Positions 1 through 9,119 of a stretch of DNA of 64,000 nucleotides are shown one piece after another (within the stretch, counting starts at the first letter, position 1; every line of letters starts with the position of its first letter). This stretch comes from Suilimivivens sp964614185 (lineage in GTDB: Bacteria > Bacillota > Clostridia > Lachnospirales > Lachnospiraceae), in contig CAZTKJ010000005.1 of assembly GCA_964614185.1 (NCBI GenBank), positions 30,970 to 94,969 on the forward strand. Reading direction: 5' to 3'. The notes under the pieces are model-generated. The model was not told where the DNA came from. It worked only from the letters and a program-made list of their open reading frames with translations, and searched no databases. Made by a program: the position numbers and the translations under genes.

Positions 1-1
1 A

Positions 2-1810
2 TTAACTGATGATATTATGACAGACCTGCTTGCCACCGGGCGCTATACGGAGACACAGGCCTATACGCTGCTCTATAGCGGCGGTCTTAAAATTTATGCT
101 ACCCAGGATCCCCATATTCAGGAAATCTGTAATGAAGTATTTTCCAATGAAGAAAATTATCCTGAAGGCGTCAGATGGCAGTTGAGTTATGAGCTAACCA
201 TCCAGAAAGCCAATGGAGATTTCCAGAACTTCAGTACCGAAATGTACAAGGATTATTTTAAACAGTTCGATTCTTCCTTTAATCTGCTTTACAGCAGCCA
301 GGAAGATGCTTATGCTGCTATTGAAGAATATAAAGAATCTGTTATGTCCTCAGGTGATGAAGTTTATGGTGAAAAGGTTTCCCTAACTCCCCAGCCTCAG
401 GTTTCTATTGTAGTAGAGGACCAGAGTACCGGTTATGTATTAGCCATGGTAGGGGGCCGCGGGGCGAAAGAAGGCAGCCGTACTTTAAACCGCGCTACAG
501 ATACCAGAAGACAGCCCGGTTCTACCTTCAAAATTGTAGCTGTTTACGCACCTGCCCTTGACAGTGCCGGACTTACCCTTGCTACCGTTCAGAATGATGC
601 TCCTTTCAATTATGCGGACGGACGCCCTGTTAAGAACTGGTGGGGCGATGAATATCGGGGTCTTCAATCTCTGCGGGAAGGTATTAAACAGTCTATGAAT
701 ATTGTTGCTGTCAAAACTTTAACGCAGATTACCCCTCAGCTGGGCTTTGATTATCTGAAGAACTTTGGGTTTACAACACTTGTAGACCGTGCAGAGATTA
801 CTGTTAATGGCGAAACCAAGATTTATTCCGACATTCAGCAGCCTCTGGCTCTCGGCGGTCTGACTTATGGTGTCACTACGGAGGAATTGAATGCTGCCTA
901 TGCCACCATTGCAAACGGAGGAACTTACATCAAACCCAAGCTTTATACAAAGGTGCTTGATCATGACGGTAATGTGATTCTTGACAATACACTTCCGCAG
1001 TCCAGACAGGTCATTAAGGAAACTACGGCATGGCTTTTGACACATGCCATGATAGATGTAGTTAGCTCCGGCACCGGTACTGCTGTTAACTTTGGCAATA
1101 TGGCTATTGCCGGTAAGACCGGTACTACCTCTGATTACAATGATGTATGGTTCTCGGGATATACGCCTTACTATACGGCTACCGTATGGACCGGTTACGA
1201 TAATAACACTAAGCTTCGAAGGGATAACGGAGAACGTAATCTTGCCAAAAAGCTTTGGCGGGCAACTATGTCCCGCATACATGAGGATCTGCCAAGCCAG
1301 TCCTTCCAGGTACCGTCCGGCATTGTAACTGCCACTGTCTGTACCCAATCCGGCAAGCTCCCTATCCCAGGTATCTGTGACGGTACTCTTCGTTCAGAAT
1401 ACTTTGCAGAGGGCACTGTTCCTACCGAAAGCTGCAATGTACACTATCAGGGTATGGTATGTCCATACAGCAACCTGCCGGCATCTGAACCATGTCCTTT
1501 CCAGGTACCCGGAGTACTGACTATGCTTCCCCCTGAGGATGTTTCCCTGCAGCAGGGATCAGGAACAGTTCCTGTAGAAACAATTCCTCAGGAAATTACC
1601 AATGAAGACGGCACTACTTCTACTATTACAGTGCCACAGGCTCCTACAAATGCATGTATCCACACTTGGGAATATATGGCCCAGCCTGAAATTGAAGCAA
1701 TTCTTGAGCAGCAACGTGCTGAAATGGCAGCTGCGCAGATACCAGTCCCTGCTCCTGCTGAAGGAGAAGCACCACCGGCTCCTTCTGAAGGAGAGGCGCC
1801 TGCTGAATAG
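2..1810 (+). CDS. Class A penicillin-binding protein, 3' part (transpeptidase domain)
   Basis: The reading frame is open to the left edge of the window, so the N-terminal membrane anchor and the glycosyltransferase domain lie outside. What is present is the transpeptidase that cross-links peptidoglycan at the outer membrane face. Counting from the first ATG (17), the serine motif STFK is near residues 169-172, SMN near 226-228 and KTG near 367-369 within AGKTGTTSDYNDVWF, all in the normal order. A Cys-containing C-terminal region follows, then a low-complexity tail rich in Pro, Ala and Glu (APAEGEAP-type). Family assignment is very safe; which PBP1 paralogue it is cannot be told. Confidence 0.93.
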   Translation, partial: LTDDIMTDLLATGRYTETQAYTLLYSGGLKIYATQDPHIQEICNEVFSNEENYPEGVRWQLSYELTIQKANGDFQNFSTEMYKDYFKQFDSSFNLLYSSQEDAYAAIEEYKESVMSSGDEVYGEKVSLTPQPQVSIVVEDQSTGYVLAMVGGRGAKEGSRTLNRATDTRRQPGSTFKIVAVYAPALDSAGLTLATVQNDAPFNYADGRPVKNWWGDEYRGLQSLREGIKQSMNIVAVKTLTQITPQLGFDYLKNFGFTTLVDRAEITVNGETKIYSDIQQPLALGGLTYGVTTEELNAAYATIANGGTYIKPKLYTKVLDHDGNVILDNTLPQSRQVIKETTAWLLTHAMIDVVSSGTGTAVNFGNMAIAGKTGTTSDYNDVWFSGYTPYYTATVWTGYDNNTKLRRDNGERNLAKKLWRATMSRIHEDLPSQSFQVPSGIVTATVCTQSGKLPIPGICDGTLRSEYFAEGTVPTESCNVHYQGMVCPYSNLPASEPCPFQVPGVLTMLPPEDVSLQQGSGTVPVETIPQEITNEDGTTSTITVPQAPTNACIHTWEYMAQPEIEAILEQQRAEMAAAQIPVPAPAEGEAPPAPSEGEAPAE

Positions 1811-1830
1811 ACATCTTATTAAAAAACAAC

Positions 1831-1876
1831 GGACGGCACGCTTTGTATCCGATTTCATCGGAAAAGTGTGCCGTCC
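1831..1876. terminator. Bidirectional intrinsic terminator
   Basis: A 14-bp inverted repeat (1831-1844 with 1863-1876, GGACGGCACGCTTT arm) separates the convergent PBP and MATE genes. It is preceded by an A-run and followed by ATTATTTTT, so it can serve both strands. Confidence 0.85.
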
Positions 1877-1899
1877 ATTATTTTTACCCGCAAACCAGG

Positions 1900-3249
1900 C
1901 TAGATCAATTTCTTTTGGCTCCATCTGCCGGACAGATACCTGATAAATGAAATCAAATAGTTCGTGCTCCAGCCAATAGGAACTGCAATCCACACTGCCT
2001 GTACGCCCAAAATTCCTGCCATGCCAAAAGAGAACAAAACTCTGATGCTCAGATTGATCAGATTGGCCAAAGTAAAAACAATTACATCTCCAGCCCCTCT
2101 GAGTACACCATCCGTAATTGCTTTTAATCCAATGAACACAAAGAAAAAAGCAATAAAGGACAGATATTTGTTACCTGTATCGAAAGCTGCCTGTTCACTT
2201 CCGCTTTCCAAAAAGGCACTTATGATCCTGCCATGAAAAACAGTAAGTACAAGGCAGATAAAAACAGCAAATCCAAATACCATTTTCATTCCTGCTAAAT
2301 ATCCTTTTTTCACACGTTCAGCATTGCCGGCTCCAAGGTTCTGTGCCGTGAAAGTAGAAACTGCATTACCGGTTGCAATCATAGGAACAATGCAGATAGA
2401 TTCAATTCTCATACCGGATGTATATCCTGCCAGAACCGAAGATCCAAACCCGTTCACTACAGATTGCACTAAAAGCATGCCAATAGAAACAATGGATTGT
2501 TGAAGCATGGAGGGAATAGCTACTTTAATCATATTTCCCAACATGGAAAAATCATAGATTCTGACACTTTCCTCTTCTTTTCTGCTATCGTAAGTTTTTA
2601 GGGTTCTTACTAACAAACTAAAAGACAATACTGCCGACAATCCCTGTGAAAATACGGTTGCAATAGCAACACCTGCCACACCCATGCCAAATATCCGTAC
2701 CATGACAAGATCTGTTACCACATTTAAAAGAGATGAAAAGATAAGCAGATATAACGGAATCTTAGAATTCCCAAGGGCATTAAAAATAGAGGATAGGATA
2801 TTATACATAAAAAGAAAAGGAAGGCCTAAAAAATAAATATTCAGATAGAGTACTGCATCATCTAAAATATTTCCGGGTGTATTCAATGCTGTAAGGATCG
2901 TTCTATTAAACAACAATCCTGCCATACTTAAGATCAGGCTAAGAGAAAGGAAACTGATAAGCGCCGTGTTAACAGATGTTTTCATCTTCTGATGGCTTTC
3001 TGCACCCAGATACTGGGACGTAATAACAGAAGCGCCGATCCCTCCGCCAATAGCAATCATAATAAATACTGTTGTCAGGGAATAAGAAGCGCCTACTGCT
3101 GCCAGTGCATCTTCTCCTACGAACTGCCCCACAATGATAGAGTCAACGGTATTATAGAATTGTTGAAACAGATTCCCAAGAATCATGGGAAGAGCAAAGA
3201 AAAACAGTGCTTTCCCCGGCTCATCCGTAATCATGTTATACTTTTTCAT
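1900..3249 (-). CDS. MATE family efflux transporter
   Basis: A 449-residue polytopic membrane protein of the multidrug and toxin extrusion family, exporting small organic compounds by Na+ or H+ antiport. The length is normal for the family and about twelve hydrophobic segments are visible. The N-terminus has the characteristic ...PMILGNLFQQFYNTVDSIIVG pattern, seen again in altered form in the second half, as expected for the duplicated 6+6 helix fold. The start at 3249 has a GCAGGAGC ribosome binding site. It stands alone, convergent with the PBP gene. The substrate is unknown. Confidence 0.93.
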   Translation of the reverse strand: MKKYNMITDEPGKALFFFALPMILGNLFQQFYNTVDSIIVGQFVGEDALAAVGASYSLTTVFIMIAIGGGIGASVITSQYLGAESHQKMKTSVNTALISFLSLSLILSMAGLLFNRTILTALNTPGNILDDAVLYLNIYFLGLPFLFMYNILSSIFNALGNSKIPLYLLIFSSLLNVVTDLVMVRIFGMGVAGVAIATVFSQGLSAVLSFSLLVRTLKTYDSRKEEESVRIYDFSMLGNMIKVAIPSMLQQSIVSIGMLLVQSVVNGFGSSVLAGYTSGMRIESICIVPMIATGNAVSTFTAQNLGAGNAERVKKGYLAGMKMVFGFAVFICLVLTVFHGRIISAFLESGSEQAAFDTGNKYLSFIAFFFVFIGLKAITDGVLRGAGDVIVFTLANLINLSIRVLFSFGMAGILGVQAVWIAVPIGWSTNYLISFIRYLSGRWSQKKLI

Positions 3250-3280
3250 CGTGCTCCTGCTTTCTTTTCTGACATAATAT

Positions 3281-3991
3281 TTACTTAATATAAAGAATAT
3301 TACCTAATATTGTCCCCATAAAATGAGTATGTATTAAAGCGTCATATTCGCTTACATTAATATAATATTTTTTTCCCCAGGAAGAAACTTCATAATACAA
3401 TATATCATTTTTCTGTATCACACCGGTTATGGTAACATAATGTGCTTTTGTAAAAACAGCTCTGCTGCCATCAGAGATATGGTAAAGCCACAGTCCCTCA
3501 TTTTTATCTTTTTTTCTCACCATCATGGGAATGCACAAAATAACAGGGATGTCCCGGCTCAGCATTTCTTTAATTCTGGGAAGGAGTTTTTTTCTGCTCA
3601 TTCCCCATCTTGCCCGGAGTTTCCATCCTTTTTTACGGGCAATCCGGTTAAAACTCCAAAAGAGCTTAAAACCGCTGATTCCTCCGGAAAAGGGAATACC
3701 GCCAAGAAATGAATACACAGAGTTATAATAGCTTTTATATTCCTCTTCTTCCAAAATTCTGTTTACATAAGCTTTGCTTTCCTGAATCTCGAAATCCTTT
3801 CCTCTTTTTCCAAGATACAATAGCAAATCACTAAATGCTACTATTCCGCAGCCGCTTGCATTTTTCCTCTTATCTGCCTTTAAGCCTTCCGGCGTGTTAA
3901 AAAATCCCTGATCGCCGCCAAAAGTCAGAACATCGCCATTTTTTCTCTTGACGCTGATATATTCATTTTTTAATCCGTTTCTTTTATCCAA
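3281..3991 (-). CDS. Papain-like (C39-like) cysteine peptidase-fold protein
   Basis: A 236-residue protein without a signal peptide, whose layout suggests the C39/papain-like fold: a Cys in ASGCGIVAFSDLLLYLG (near residue 47), a His in KAHYVTITG, and an SSWG-type turn before the C-terminus. These could form a Cys-His-Asp/Asn triad. It is not fused to an ABC transporter and no leader peptide gene is visible, so a classical bacteriocin-processing role is not supported. The start is TTG at 3991 with AGGGG seven bases upstream; no in-frame ATG fits better. The upstream MATE start lies 31 bases beyond its stop in the same direction, so the two may be co-transcribed. Function not known. Confidence 0.7.
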   Translation of the reverse strand: MDKRNGLKNEYISVKRKNGDVLTFGGDQGFFNTPEGLKADKRKNASGCGIVAFSDLLLYLGKRGKDFEIQESKAYVNRILEEEEYKSYYNSVYSFLGGIPFSGGISGFKLFWSFNRIARKKGWKLRARWGMSRKKLLPRIKEMLSRDIPVILCIPMMVRKKDKNEGLWLYHISDGSRAVFTKAHYVTITGVIQKNDILYYEVSSWGKKYYINVSEYDALIHTHFMGTILGNILYIK

Positions 3992-4162
3992 GTTAATTCC
4001 CCTCTTATTTTTCCTTTACGTTAATTATACCATAAATCTTCGATTCATGATCATCATTCCATTCCTTTTATTTCTACCTGCCTTCCTTTAAAAACAAGTA
4101 CATTGTCATTCTATCTTTTATATATATTTTATGAAATATTATTTAAGATTTCATTAAGATGA

Positions 4163-4191
4163 TTGTAAATCCAAATTTTGGATGATACTAT
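4163..4191 (+). promoter_or_regulatory. Promoter with palindromic operator for the MBOAT/SGNH operon
   Basis: TTGTAA (4163-4168) and TACTAT (4186-4191) are separated by 17 bases. The spacer is filled by a 15-bp perfect inverted repeat with a one-base centre (4169-4183, ATCCAAA-T-TTTGGAT), which looks like a repressor site. The bases from 3992 to about 4160 show nothing else recognisable. Confidence 0.55.
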
Positions 4192-4197
4192 AAATAT

Positions 4198-4346
4198 ATC
4201 AATAACGGATCTTATGAAGAAAGGCTTCATAAAAAATGCTGTTTTTACAGCCGAAAGGTCAAAGCTTTTAAGGTGGGAACATACCATAAGGTACTACCTG
4301 CTGTGAAAAGAAATGTAAAAGATGGCAGAATATATTGGAGGTATTT
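4198..4346 (+). promoter_or_regulatory. Structured 5' leader of the O-acylation operon, riboswitch-like, class unknown
   Basis: About 150 transcribed bases precede the MBOAT start and are rich in complementary segments. There is a hairpin at 4212-4219/4225-4232. ACAGC at 4247-4251 can pair either with GCTGT at 4238-4242 or with GCTGT at 4300-4304. A long stem is formed by 4271-4276 with 4294-4299, continued by 4282-4285 with 4290-4293. A CC-GAAA-GG tetraloop lies at 4251-4258, and CTTTT (4265-4269) could pair with AAAAG (4306-4310) as a pseudoknot. The mutually exclusive pairings resemble a riboswitch, but I could not match any class I know. Confidence 0.45.
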
Positions 4347-5735
4347 GTGTTTACTTCGGCGCAATTTATTATTTTTTTAGCGATTGCGGTTACGCTTTAT
4401 TTTGCTGCTTTTGGGAAATGTCGTCCTATCCTGCTGCTCTTATTCAGCTATTTTTTCTGCAGCGCATTAAGCATCCCCTCTCTCGCCATCTTAATTCTGA
4501 TCACTTTATTTACGTACTTTTCGGCACGATTGATTGACAAAGACGGCCCCTGTAAAAATCAGGCTCTGCGAAAGGCTTTTGCTGTATTATCAATTCTGAT
4601 CTGCATTTTTATTTTAACAGGCTATAAATATCTGAACTGTTTTCAGGGTTTCATTCCTATCGGATTGTCCTTTTATCTGTTTCAGTCCATAGGATATCTT
4701 GTGGATGTCTATGAGGGTAAGTATTCTGCCAGAATCAGCTTTCTATACTTTGGACTGTATCTGGCATATTTCCCCAAATTTGTCAGTGGTCCCATTGAGC
4801 GGGAAGATACTTTCATAAGGCAGCTCTCCCATATTGAAACTATCAGGTTCTGGGATCGCGGACGCCTTTCTGCTGCTTTTACCTATATGCTCTACGGTTA
4901 CTTTTTAAAGATGGTCATCGCAGACCGTCTCGCAATGATCGTCACCGAACTTTTTGAAGCTCCCGCTAATTACAACAGTTTCTTTTTAGCTCTTGGCGTC
5001 CTGTTTTATACGATTCAAATCTACTGCGATTTTGCCGGCTACTCTTACCTCGCCGTTGGATGCTCCAGGCTCTTTGGCATTACTTTGAACATCAACTTTC
5101 TGGCGCCTTATTGTTCCCGAAATATCTCAGAATTCTGGCGCAGATGGCATATTTCACTGAGCACCTGGCTCCGGGACTATATTTATATTCCTCTGGGCGG
5201 CAGCAGAAACGGTCTTTTCCTTAAATGCCTTAATACCATGATCGTATTCATTATATGCGGCCTATGGCATGGCACAGGTCTTAGTTTTTTAGTCTGGGGA
5301 CTTTTGCATGGCCTGTATTCCATTATTCATACACTATTTAAAAAATTTGGCATCCGGCTGCCCCTTTCCCGGGTCATTACTTTTATTGAGGTCGCTTTTG
5401 CCTGGATTTTTTTCAGAGCATCAGGGCTTAAATCTGCTTTATGGTATATTTGGAATATGATGACCGCAGGAATCCGTTTCCATGAATTTCCGGTTCTTTT
5501 AAACAGCCTTGGAATGACCGGGATTGAAATAGCCGTCATTATCATCAGCATCCTTCTTATGATTGTCTCAGATATTATCAGCTACCGGCAAAATGAACCT
5601 TTTCCTGAACTCATACAGCATATGCAGAACGGAGGTCGCTATCTGGTTTTTTATATAATGATCATTGCACTATTCATCTTTGGTATTTATGGACCCGGCT
5701 ATCACTCGGAACAGTTTATTTACATGCAGTTTTAA
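4347..5735 (+). CDS. MBOAT family membrane-bound O-acyltransferase (AlgI/DltB-like)
   Basis: A polytopic O-acyltransferase of the AlgI/DltB type, which moves acyl groups across the membrane onto an extracellular polymer. Motifs: GYLVDVYEGK, FVSGPIERED, then SEFWRRWHISLSTWLRDYIYIPLGG-type region and the conserved catalytic His in GLWHGTGLSFLVWGLLHG. I choose the GTG at 4347 because GGAGG lies five bases before it; the longer frame would start on a TTG at 4335 that overlaps this site. The next gene, 18 bases on, encodes an SGNH-type protein, the usual partner. The target is probably a cell-wall or capsular polysaccharide; this is inference. Confidence 0.9.
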   Translation: MFTSAQFIIFLAIAVTLYFAAFGKCRPILLLLFSYFFCSALSIPSLAILILITLFTYFSARLIDKDGPCKNQALRKAFAVLSILICIFILTGYKYLNCFQGFIPIGLSFYLFQSIGYLVDVYEGKYSARISFLYFGLYLAYFPKFVSGPIEREDTFIRQLSHIETIRFWDRGRLSAAFTYMLYGYFLKMVIADRLAMIVTELFEAPANYNSFFLALGVLFYTIQIYCDFAGYSYLAVGCSRLFGITLNINFLAPYCSRNISEFWRRWHISLSTWLRDYIYIPLGGSRNGLFLKCLNTMIVFIICGLWHGTGLSFLVWGLLHGLYSIIHTLFKKFGIRLPLSRVITFIEVAFAWIFFRASGLKSALWYIWNMMTAGIRFHEFPVLLNSLGMTGIEIAVIIISILLMIVSDIISYRQNEPFPELIQHMQNGGRYLVFYIMIIALFIFGIYGPGYHSEQFIYMQF

Positions 5736-5753
5736 CTAAATTGGAGATATGAT

Positions 5754-6758
5754 ATGAAAAAAACAGCAATACGCATTAGCTTTATTCTTTTATTAATTGG
5801 TACTTTTTATATTGTTTCTACTGTTCTAAAAGTAAAATCTCCTCATGGTATCAATCAAAGCGACTGTTTCTACTGGCAGCCGGAAAATACTGTGGATGTG
5901 GTGATGATGGGATCCAGCCATATTCACTGCAATATCAATAATGGACTTCTATGGGAAAAGTATGGGATTGCATCTTATGATTACAGCAGTGCCGAACAAC
6001 CTCTCTGGATGACTTACTACTATATGAAAGAATTATACAAGTATCAGGATCCTGAAATAATCATTCTGGATGTATTTTCTCCTGCACGTTTTAAAGAAGA
6101 TTATCAATATACCTGGATTTCCGAAAATATCTACGGTATGCGTTTTTCCTTAAACAAACTGCAAATGCTTTCCGTCAGTGTAGAGCCTGACAGACTTTTT
6201 GAATATTTCCCTTCTTTTATGACCTATCACAGCCGTTATAATGATTTAGAGGCAGATGATTTTAAGCGTTTCTTTTGGGATGACGATGTCATGGAAAATT
6301 TCAAAGGATATACGCCTTATCTGGAAAGAGAGCCTCAGATCCGTCCTGTGATTTCTGAAGAAAGTGCATCGGGGTTAAGTAAAAAATCATTGAAATATTT
6401 AATGAAGATTATTGATTATGCCAAGAAAAAGAATACCACTTTGATTTTAATTGCTGCCCCTTACATCGTCACTGATGAAGATACAAAGGCCTTTAATCAA
6501 ATAAAAGAAATTGCGCAAAAAAATGGAATAACCTTTATTAACTATAATGAATATTATGACGAGATAGGTCTGGATTTTGAAACTGATTTTAATGACGATT
6601 CCCATTTAAATTACTGGGGAAGCTGCAAATTTACAGAATTTCTGGGAGATTATCTTTCTTCCTATGGGGAACTTCACGATCATAGAGGTGAGGAGGGTTA
6701 TGAATCCTGGGATGATAATGCACAGATAATTAAAAACTACGTCAGAGATGCAAATTGA
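5754..6758 (+). CDS. Membrane-anchored SGNH-like protein, partner of the MBOAT acyltransferase
   Basis: A 334-residue protein with one N-terminal membrane segment and an extracellular domain of the SGNH/GDSL type. The nucleophile block is VVMMGSSHIHCNI (Ser near residue 54), and the Asp-His pair sits late in DDSHLNYWGSCKF. This matches AlgJ/AlgX/DltD-like partners that take the acyl group from the MBOAT protein and attach it to an exported polymer. It starts at an ATG preceded by TTGGAGATATG and directly follows the MBOAT gene, so one operon is nearly certain. Whether the cargo is acetyl or D-alanyl cannot be read; no dltA or dltC is adjacent. Confidence 0.8.
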   Translation: MKKTAIRISFILLLIGTFYIVSTVLKVKSPHGINQSDCFYWQPENTVDVVMMGSSHIHCNINNGLLWEKYGIASYDYSSAEQPLWMTYYYMKELYKYQDPEIIILDVFSPARFKEDYQYTWISENIYGMRFSLNKLQMLSVSVEPDRLFEYFPSFMTYHSRYNDLEADDFKRFFWDDDVMENFKGYTPYLEREPQIRPVISEESASGLSKKSLKYLMKIIDYAKKKNTTLILIAAPYIVTDEDTKAFNQIKEIAQKNGITFINYNEYYDEIGLDFETDFNDDSHLNYWGSCKFTEFLGDYLSSYGELHDHRGEEGYESWDDNAQIIKNYVRDAN

Positions 6759-6759
6759 G

Positions 6760-6789
6760 TTGACAAACTCTTTTATGCCATGCTATAAT
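6760..6789 (+). promoter_or_regulatory. tRNA-Thr promoter
   Basis: Consensus TTGACA (6760-6765) and TATAAT (6784-6789) with an 18-base spacer, 27 bases before the mature tRNA. Confidence 0.85.
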
Positions 6790-6816
6790 ATGCTTCGTTG
6801 ATGCAGAGCATCACAG

Positions 6817-6889
6817 GCTGCTGTGGCTCAGTCGGTAGAGCGTCGCATTGGTAGTGCGGAGGTCACGGGTCCGATTCCCGTCAGCAGCT
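6817..6889 (+). tRNA. tRNA-Thr (anticodon GGT)
   Basis: A complete 73-base cloverleaf. The acceptor stem is 6817-6823 with 6882-6888, discriminator T at 6889. The D-stem is GCTC/GAGC, the anticodon loop TTGGTAG gives GGT at 6850-6852, and the T-arm is ACGGG/CCCGT. No CCA is encoded. Confidence 0.95.
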
Positions 6890-6934
6890 TTTTTTAGTCC
6901 ATGTTTTTACTTGCTATTGAAAATGCTAAAAGGT

Positions 6935-6966
6935 AAGACCTACCAAACTCACGTTTGGTAGGTCTT
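6935..6966 (+). terminator. Intrinsic terminator after tRNA-Thr
   Basis: A perfect 14-bp stem (6935-6948 with 6953-6966) with a four-base loop, followed by TATTTTG. Confidence 0.88.
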
Positions 6967-7007
6967 TATTTTGTTCAATTTTATGTAGTATATGTATATA
7001 ATTGTCA

Positions 7008-7280
7008 TTATGCTGTATGTGCTGCCCTATCTTGTTTATGCTTATCTAAAATATCATGTACTCTTTCAACTTCATCAAGAACTAAGGCACATTCTTTTCG
7101 TATTTCATTTTTTAAAACACGTTCCGTTTGCTTTAACTGTGATTCTAAATTGTCAATTCTACTATTCATACTTTGCATATCTGATTTCATGCCTTGCATA
7201 TCTGATTTCATGTCTTGCATATCTGATTTCATGTCTTGCATTTCAGAAAGAATCATATCAAGTTTTTCACTGTCTGTCAT
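7008..7280 (-). CDS. Small coiled-coil protein with heptad repeats
   Basis: A 90-residue, highly charged protein. Residues 10-40 consist of a seven-residue unit, roughly DMKSDMQ, repeated several times, and the heptad pattern continues through SRIDNLESQLKQ, so most of the chain should form one long coiled coil. There is no signal peptide or membrane segment. The start has a strong AAAGGTGGTGATC site. Similar small coiled-coil proteins are common in clostridia but their function is not known. It stands alone between the tRNA-Thr terminator and the GH13 gene. Confidence 0.75.
   Translation of the reverse strand: MTDSEKLDMILSEMQDMKSDMQDMKSDMQGMKSDMQSMNSRIDNLESQLKQTERVLKNEIRKECALVLDEVERVHDILDKHKQDRAAHTA
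7173..7235 (-). repeat. Three tandem 21-bp repeats inside the coiled-coil gene
   Basis: Three copies, nearly identical (7173-7193, 7194-7214, 7215-7235), with degenerate partial units on both sides. Each encodes exactly one heptad, so copy-number change would lengthen the coil without breaking the frame. Confidence 0.85.
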
Positions 7281-7404
7281 ATGATCACCACCTTTGTTAT
7301 AACTGCCGGATTGGTAAGTTTACTGAATAAATACAGTATATCACAGATAAAGCGCAACGTCTATACGATTATTAAAATAATATTAAACGGTAATATAGAC
7401 AGTA

Positions 7405-9081
7405 TCAAATATATAAGACCAAAGCTTCATAAGCTCTCAGTTCCATTTCTTCCTGTATTCCCTCTTGCTCATAATTGGAAATCCATATCTTTCCTTTGAC
7501 AAATTCATGGGGCAGTTTTATGCTGCACACATTACTGCTGAAATTACAGATAACAAGCAGCTTTCTGGCTTCATAATTCCTGATATACATAAAAATATCT
7601 TCATCTTCAGGCATCAGAAGCTCAAATGTCCCATATACAATAATAGGGTTTTCTTTACGCAGCCTTATGAGCTTTTGATAATACCGGAACACGGAATCTT
7701 CTCTTTCCAACTGTTCCCTGGCATTTATCTTGGTATAGTTGGGATTTACTTTAATCCATGGAGTGCCTTCTGTAAATCCGGCATTGTGACTATCGCTCCA
7801 CTGCATGGGAGTTCTGGCATTGTCCCTGCTCTTATAACATAAATATTTCATCATGTCTTCCGGGGTAAAAATACCGTTCTCCGTATATTCCTGATAAGCA
7901 TTGATACTCTCAATATCCTGGAATTCTTCCAGTGATTTAAAAGGAACATTGGTCATGCCAAGCTCTTCCCCCTGATAAATATAGGGAGTTCCTTTCATCA
8001 TATGAAGGCAGGTTGCAAGCATTTTGGCAGATAATTCACGATACTTTTCAGAATCATTGCCAAAGCGTGAAACTACTCTGGGCTGGTCATGATTATTCCA
8101 ATATAAGCTGTTCCATGCCCTGCCTTCCAAATAAGTCTGCCATCTGTTCAATACCTTCTTCAGTTCCGGCAGATAGATCTTCTTTTGATTCCATTTTGAA
8201 TGCTCTCCACCATCCAGATCATTCTGTTCAAACTGAAATACCATATTCAGTTCACTTTCATCTTCTGCAGCGTATTTCACTGCCTCCTGCACGGTAACGC
8301 CTGAGGTTTCTCCTACTGTAATGGTATCAAATTTAGAAAGCACCTGATTACGCATTTCCTGCAAATATTCATGTACACGTGGTCCGTTGATCACCAGGGG
8401 ACCAAAATCGCCATAAAGCGCTCCTTCTTCTTTTTTGCCATCAGGAAGATGCGGTACCTTGGAAATCATACTGATAACGTCCATGCGGAAACCATCCACA
8501 CCTTTTTCGAGCCACCATGTCATCATATCAAAGACTTCTCTGCGTACCTTTTCATTTTCCCAGTTCAGATCAGGCTGTTTCTTAGAAAATAAATGCAGAT
8601 AGTACATATCTGTGGTTTTATCATATTCCCATGCGGAACCGCCAAAGCATGATCCCCAGTTATTGGGTTCTTTCCCATCCTTTGCTTCCCGCCAGATATA
8701 ATAGTCTCTATAGGGGTTATCTTTGGATTTTTTGCTTTCCACAAACCATTCATGTTCATCGGAAGTATGATTTACTACCAGATCCATCATGATTTTAATT
8801 CCCCGCTCATGAGCCATAGCCAGCATATGATCAAAGTCCTGCATGGTGCCGAATTCATCCATGATTGCCTGATAATCGCTGATATCATAACCATTATCAT
8901 CATTGGGAGATTTATAAATAGGGGATAGCCAGATAACATCAATTCCCAGTTCTTTCAGGTAATCCAGTTTTTCCGTAATACCTTTTATATCTCCGATTCC
9001 ATCCCCATTACTGTCTTTAAAGCTTCTGGGATAAATCTGATAAACTACGCTTTCCTTCCACCATTTTTTGTCTGCATTCAT
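7405..9081 (-). CDS. malL: GH13 alpha-glucosidase (oligo-1,6-glucosidase type)
   Basis: A 558-residue cytoplasmic glycoside hydrolase of family 13, likely of the oligo-1,6-glucosidase/MalL/DexB subgroup that cleaves isomalto- or malto-oligosaccharides. The four conserved regions are in order: DLVVNHTSDEH (near 100-110), GVDGFRMDVI with nucleophile Asp near 201, TVGETSG with acid/base Glu near 258, and NNHDQPRV with the transition-state Asp near 332. Length is typical. The start has AAAGGAGCC upstream and its own promoter. No sugar transporter is adjacent. The exact linkage preference cannot be read safely. Confidence 0.92.
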   Translation of the reverse strand: MNADKKWWKESVVYQIYPRSFKDSNGDGIGDIKGITEKLDYLKELGIDVIWLSPIYKSPNDDNGYDISDYQAIMDEFGTMQDFDHMLAMAHERGIKIMMDLVVNHTSDEHEWFVESKKSKDNPYRDYYIWREAKDGKEPNNWGSCFGGSAWEYDKTTDMYYLHLFSKKQPDLNWENEKVRREVFDMMTWWLEKGVDGFRMDVISMISKVPHLPDGKKEEGALYGDFGPLVINGPRVHEYLQEMRNQVLSKFDTITVGETSGVTVQEAVKYAAEDESELNMVFQFEQNDLDGGEHSKWNQKKIYLPELKKVLNRWQTYLEGRAWNSLYWNNHDQPRVVSRFGNDSEKYRELSAKMLATCLHMMKGTPYIYQGEELGMTNVPFKSLEEFQDIESINAYQEYTENGIFTPEDMMKYLCYKSRDNARTPMQWSDSHNAGFTEGTPWIKVNPNYTKINAREQLEREDSVFRYYQKLIRLRKENPIIVYGTFELLMPEDEDIFMYIRNYEARKLLVICNFSSNVCSIKLPHEFVKGKIWISNYEQEGIQEEMELRAYEALVLYI

Positions 9082-9119
9082 TTTATGGCTCCTTTTTTCG
9101 TAAATTTTCGTTTAGAAAC

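Noticed and set aside
719..1348. 209-codon minus-strand frame inside the PBP gene
   Set aside because: Opposite-strand shadow of a strongly conserved coding region; no start signal or recognisable motif.
4198..4346. c-di-GMP-I riboswitch as identity of the MBOAT leader
   Set aside because: CAAAGC and a GAAA tetraloop are present, but the conserved GCAAACC segment and the paired core are not, so the class cannot be claimed.
7173..7235. CRISPR array
   Set aside because: The 21-base units are directly adjacent without spacers and encode coiled-coil heptads.
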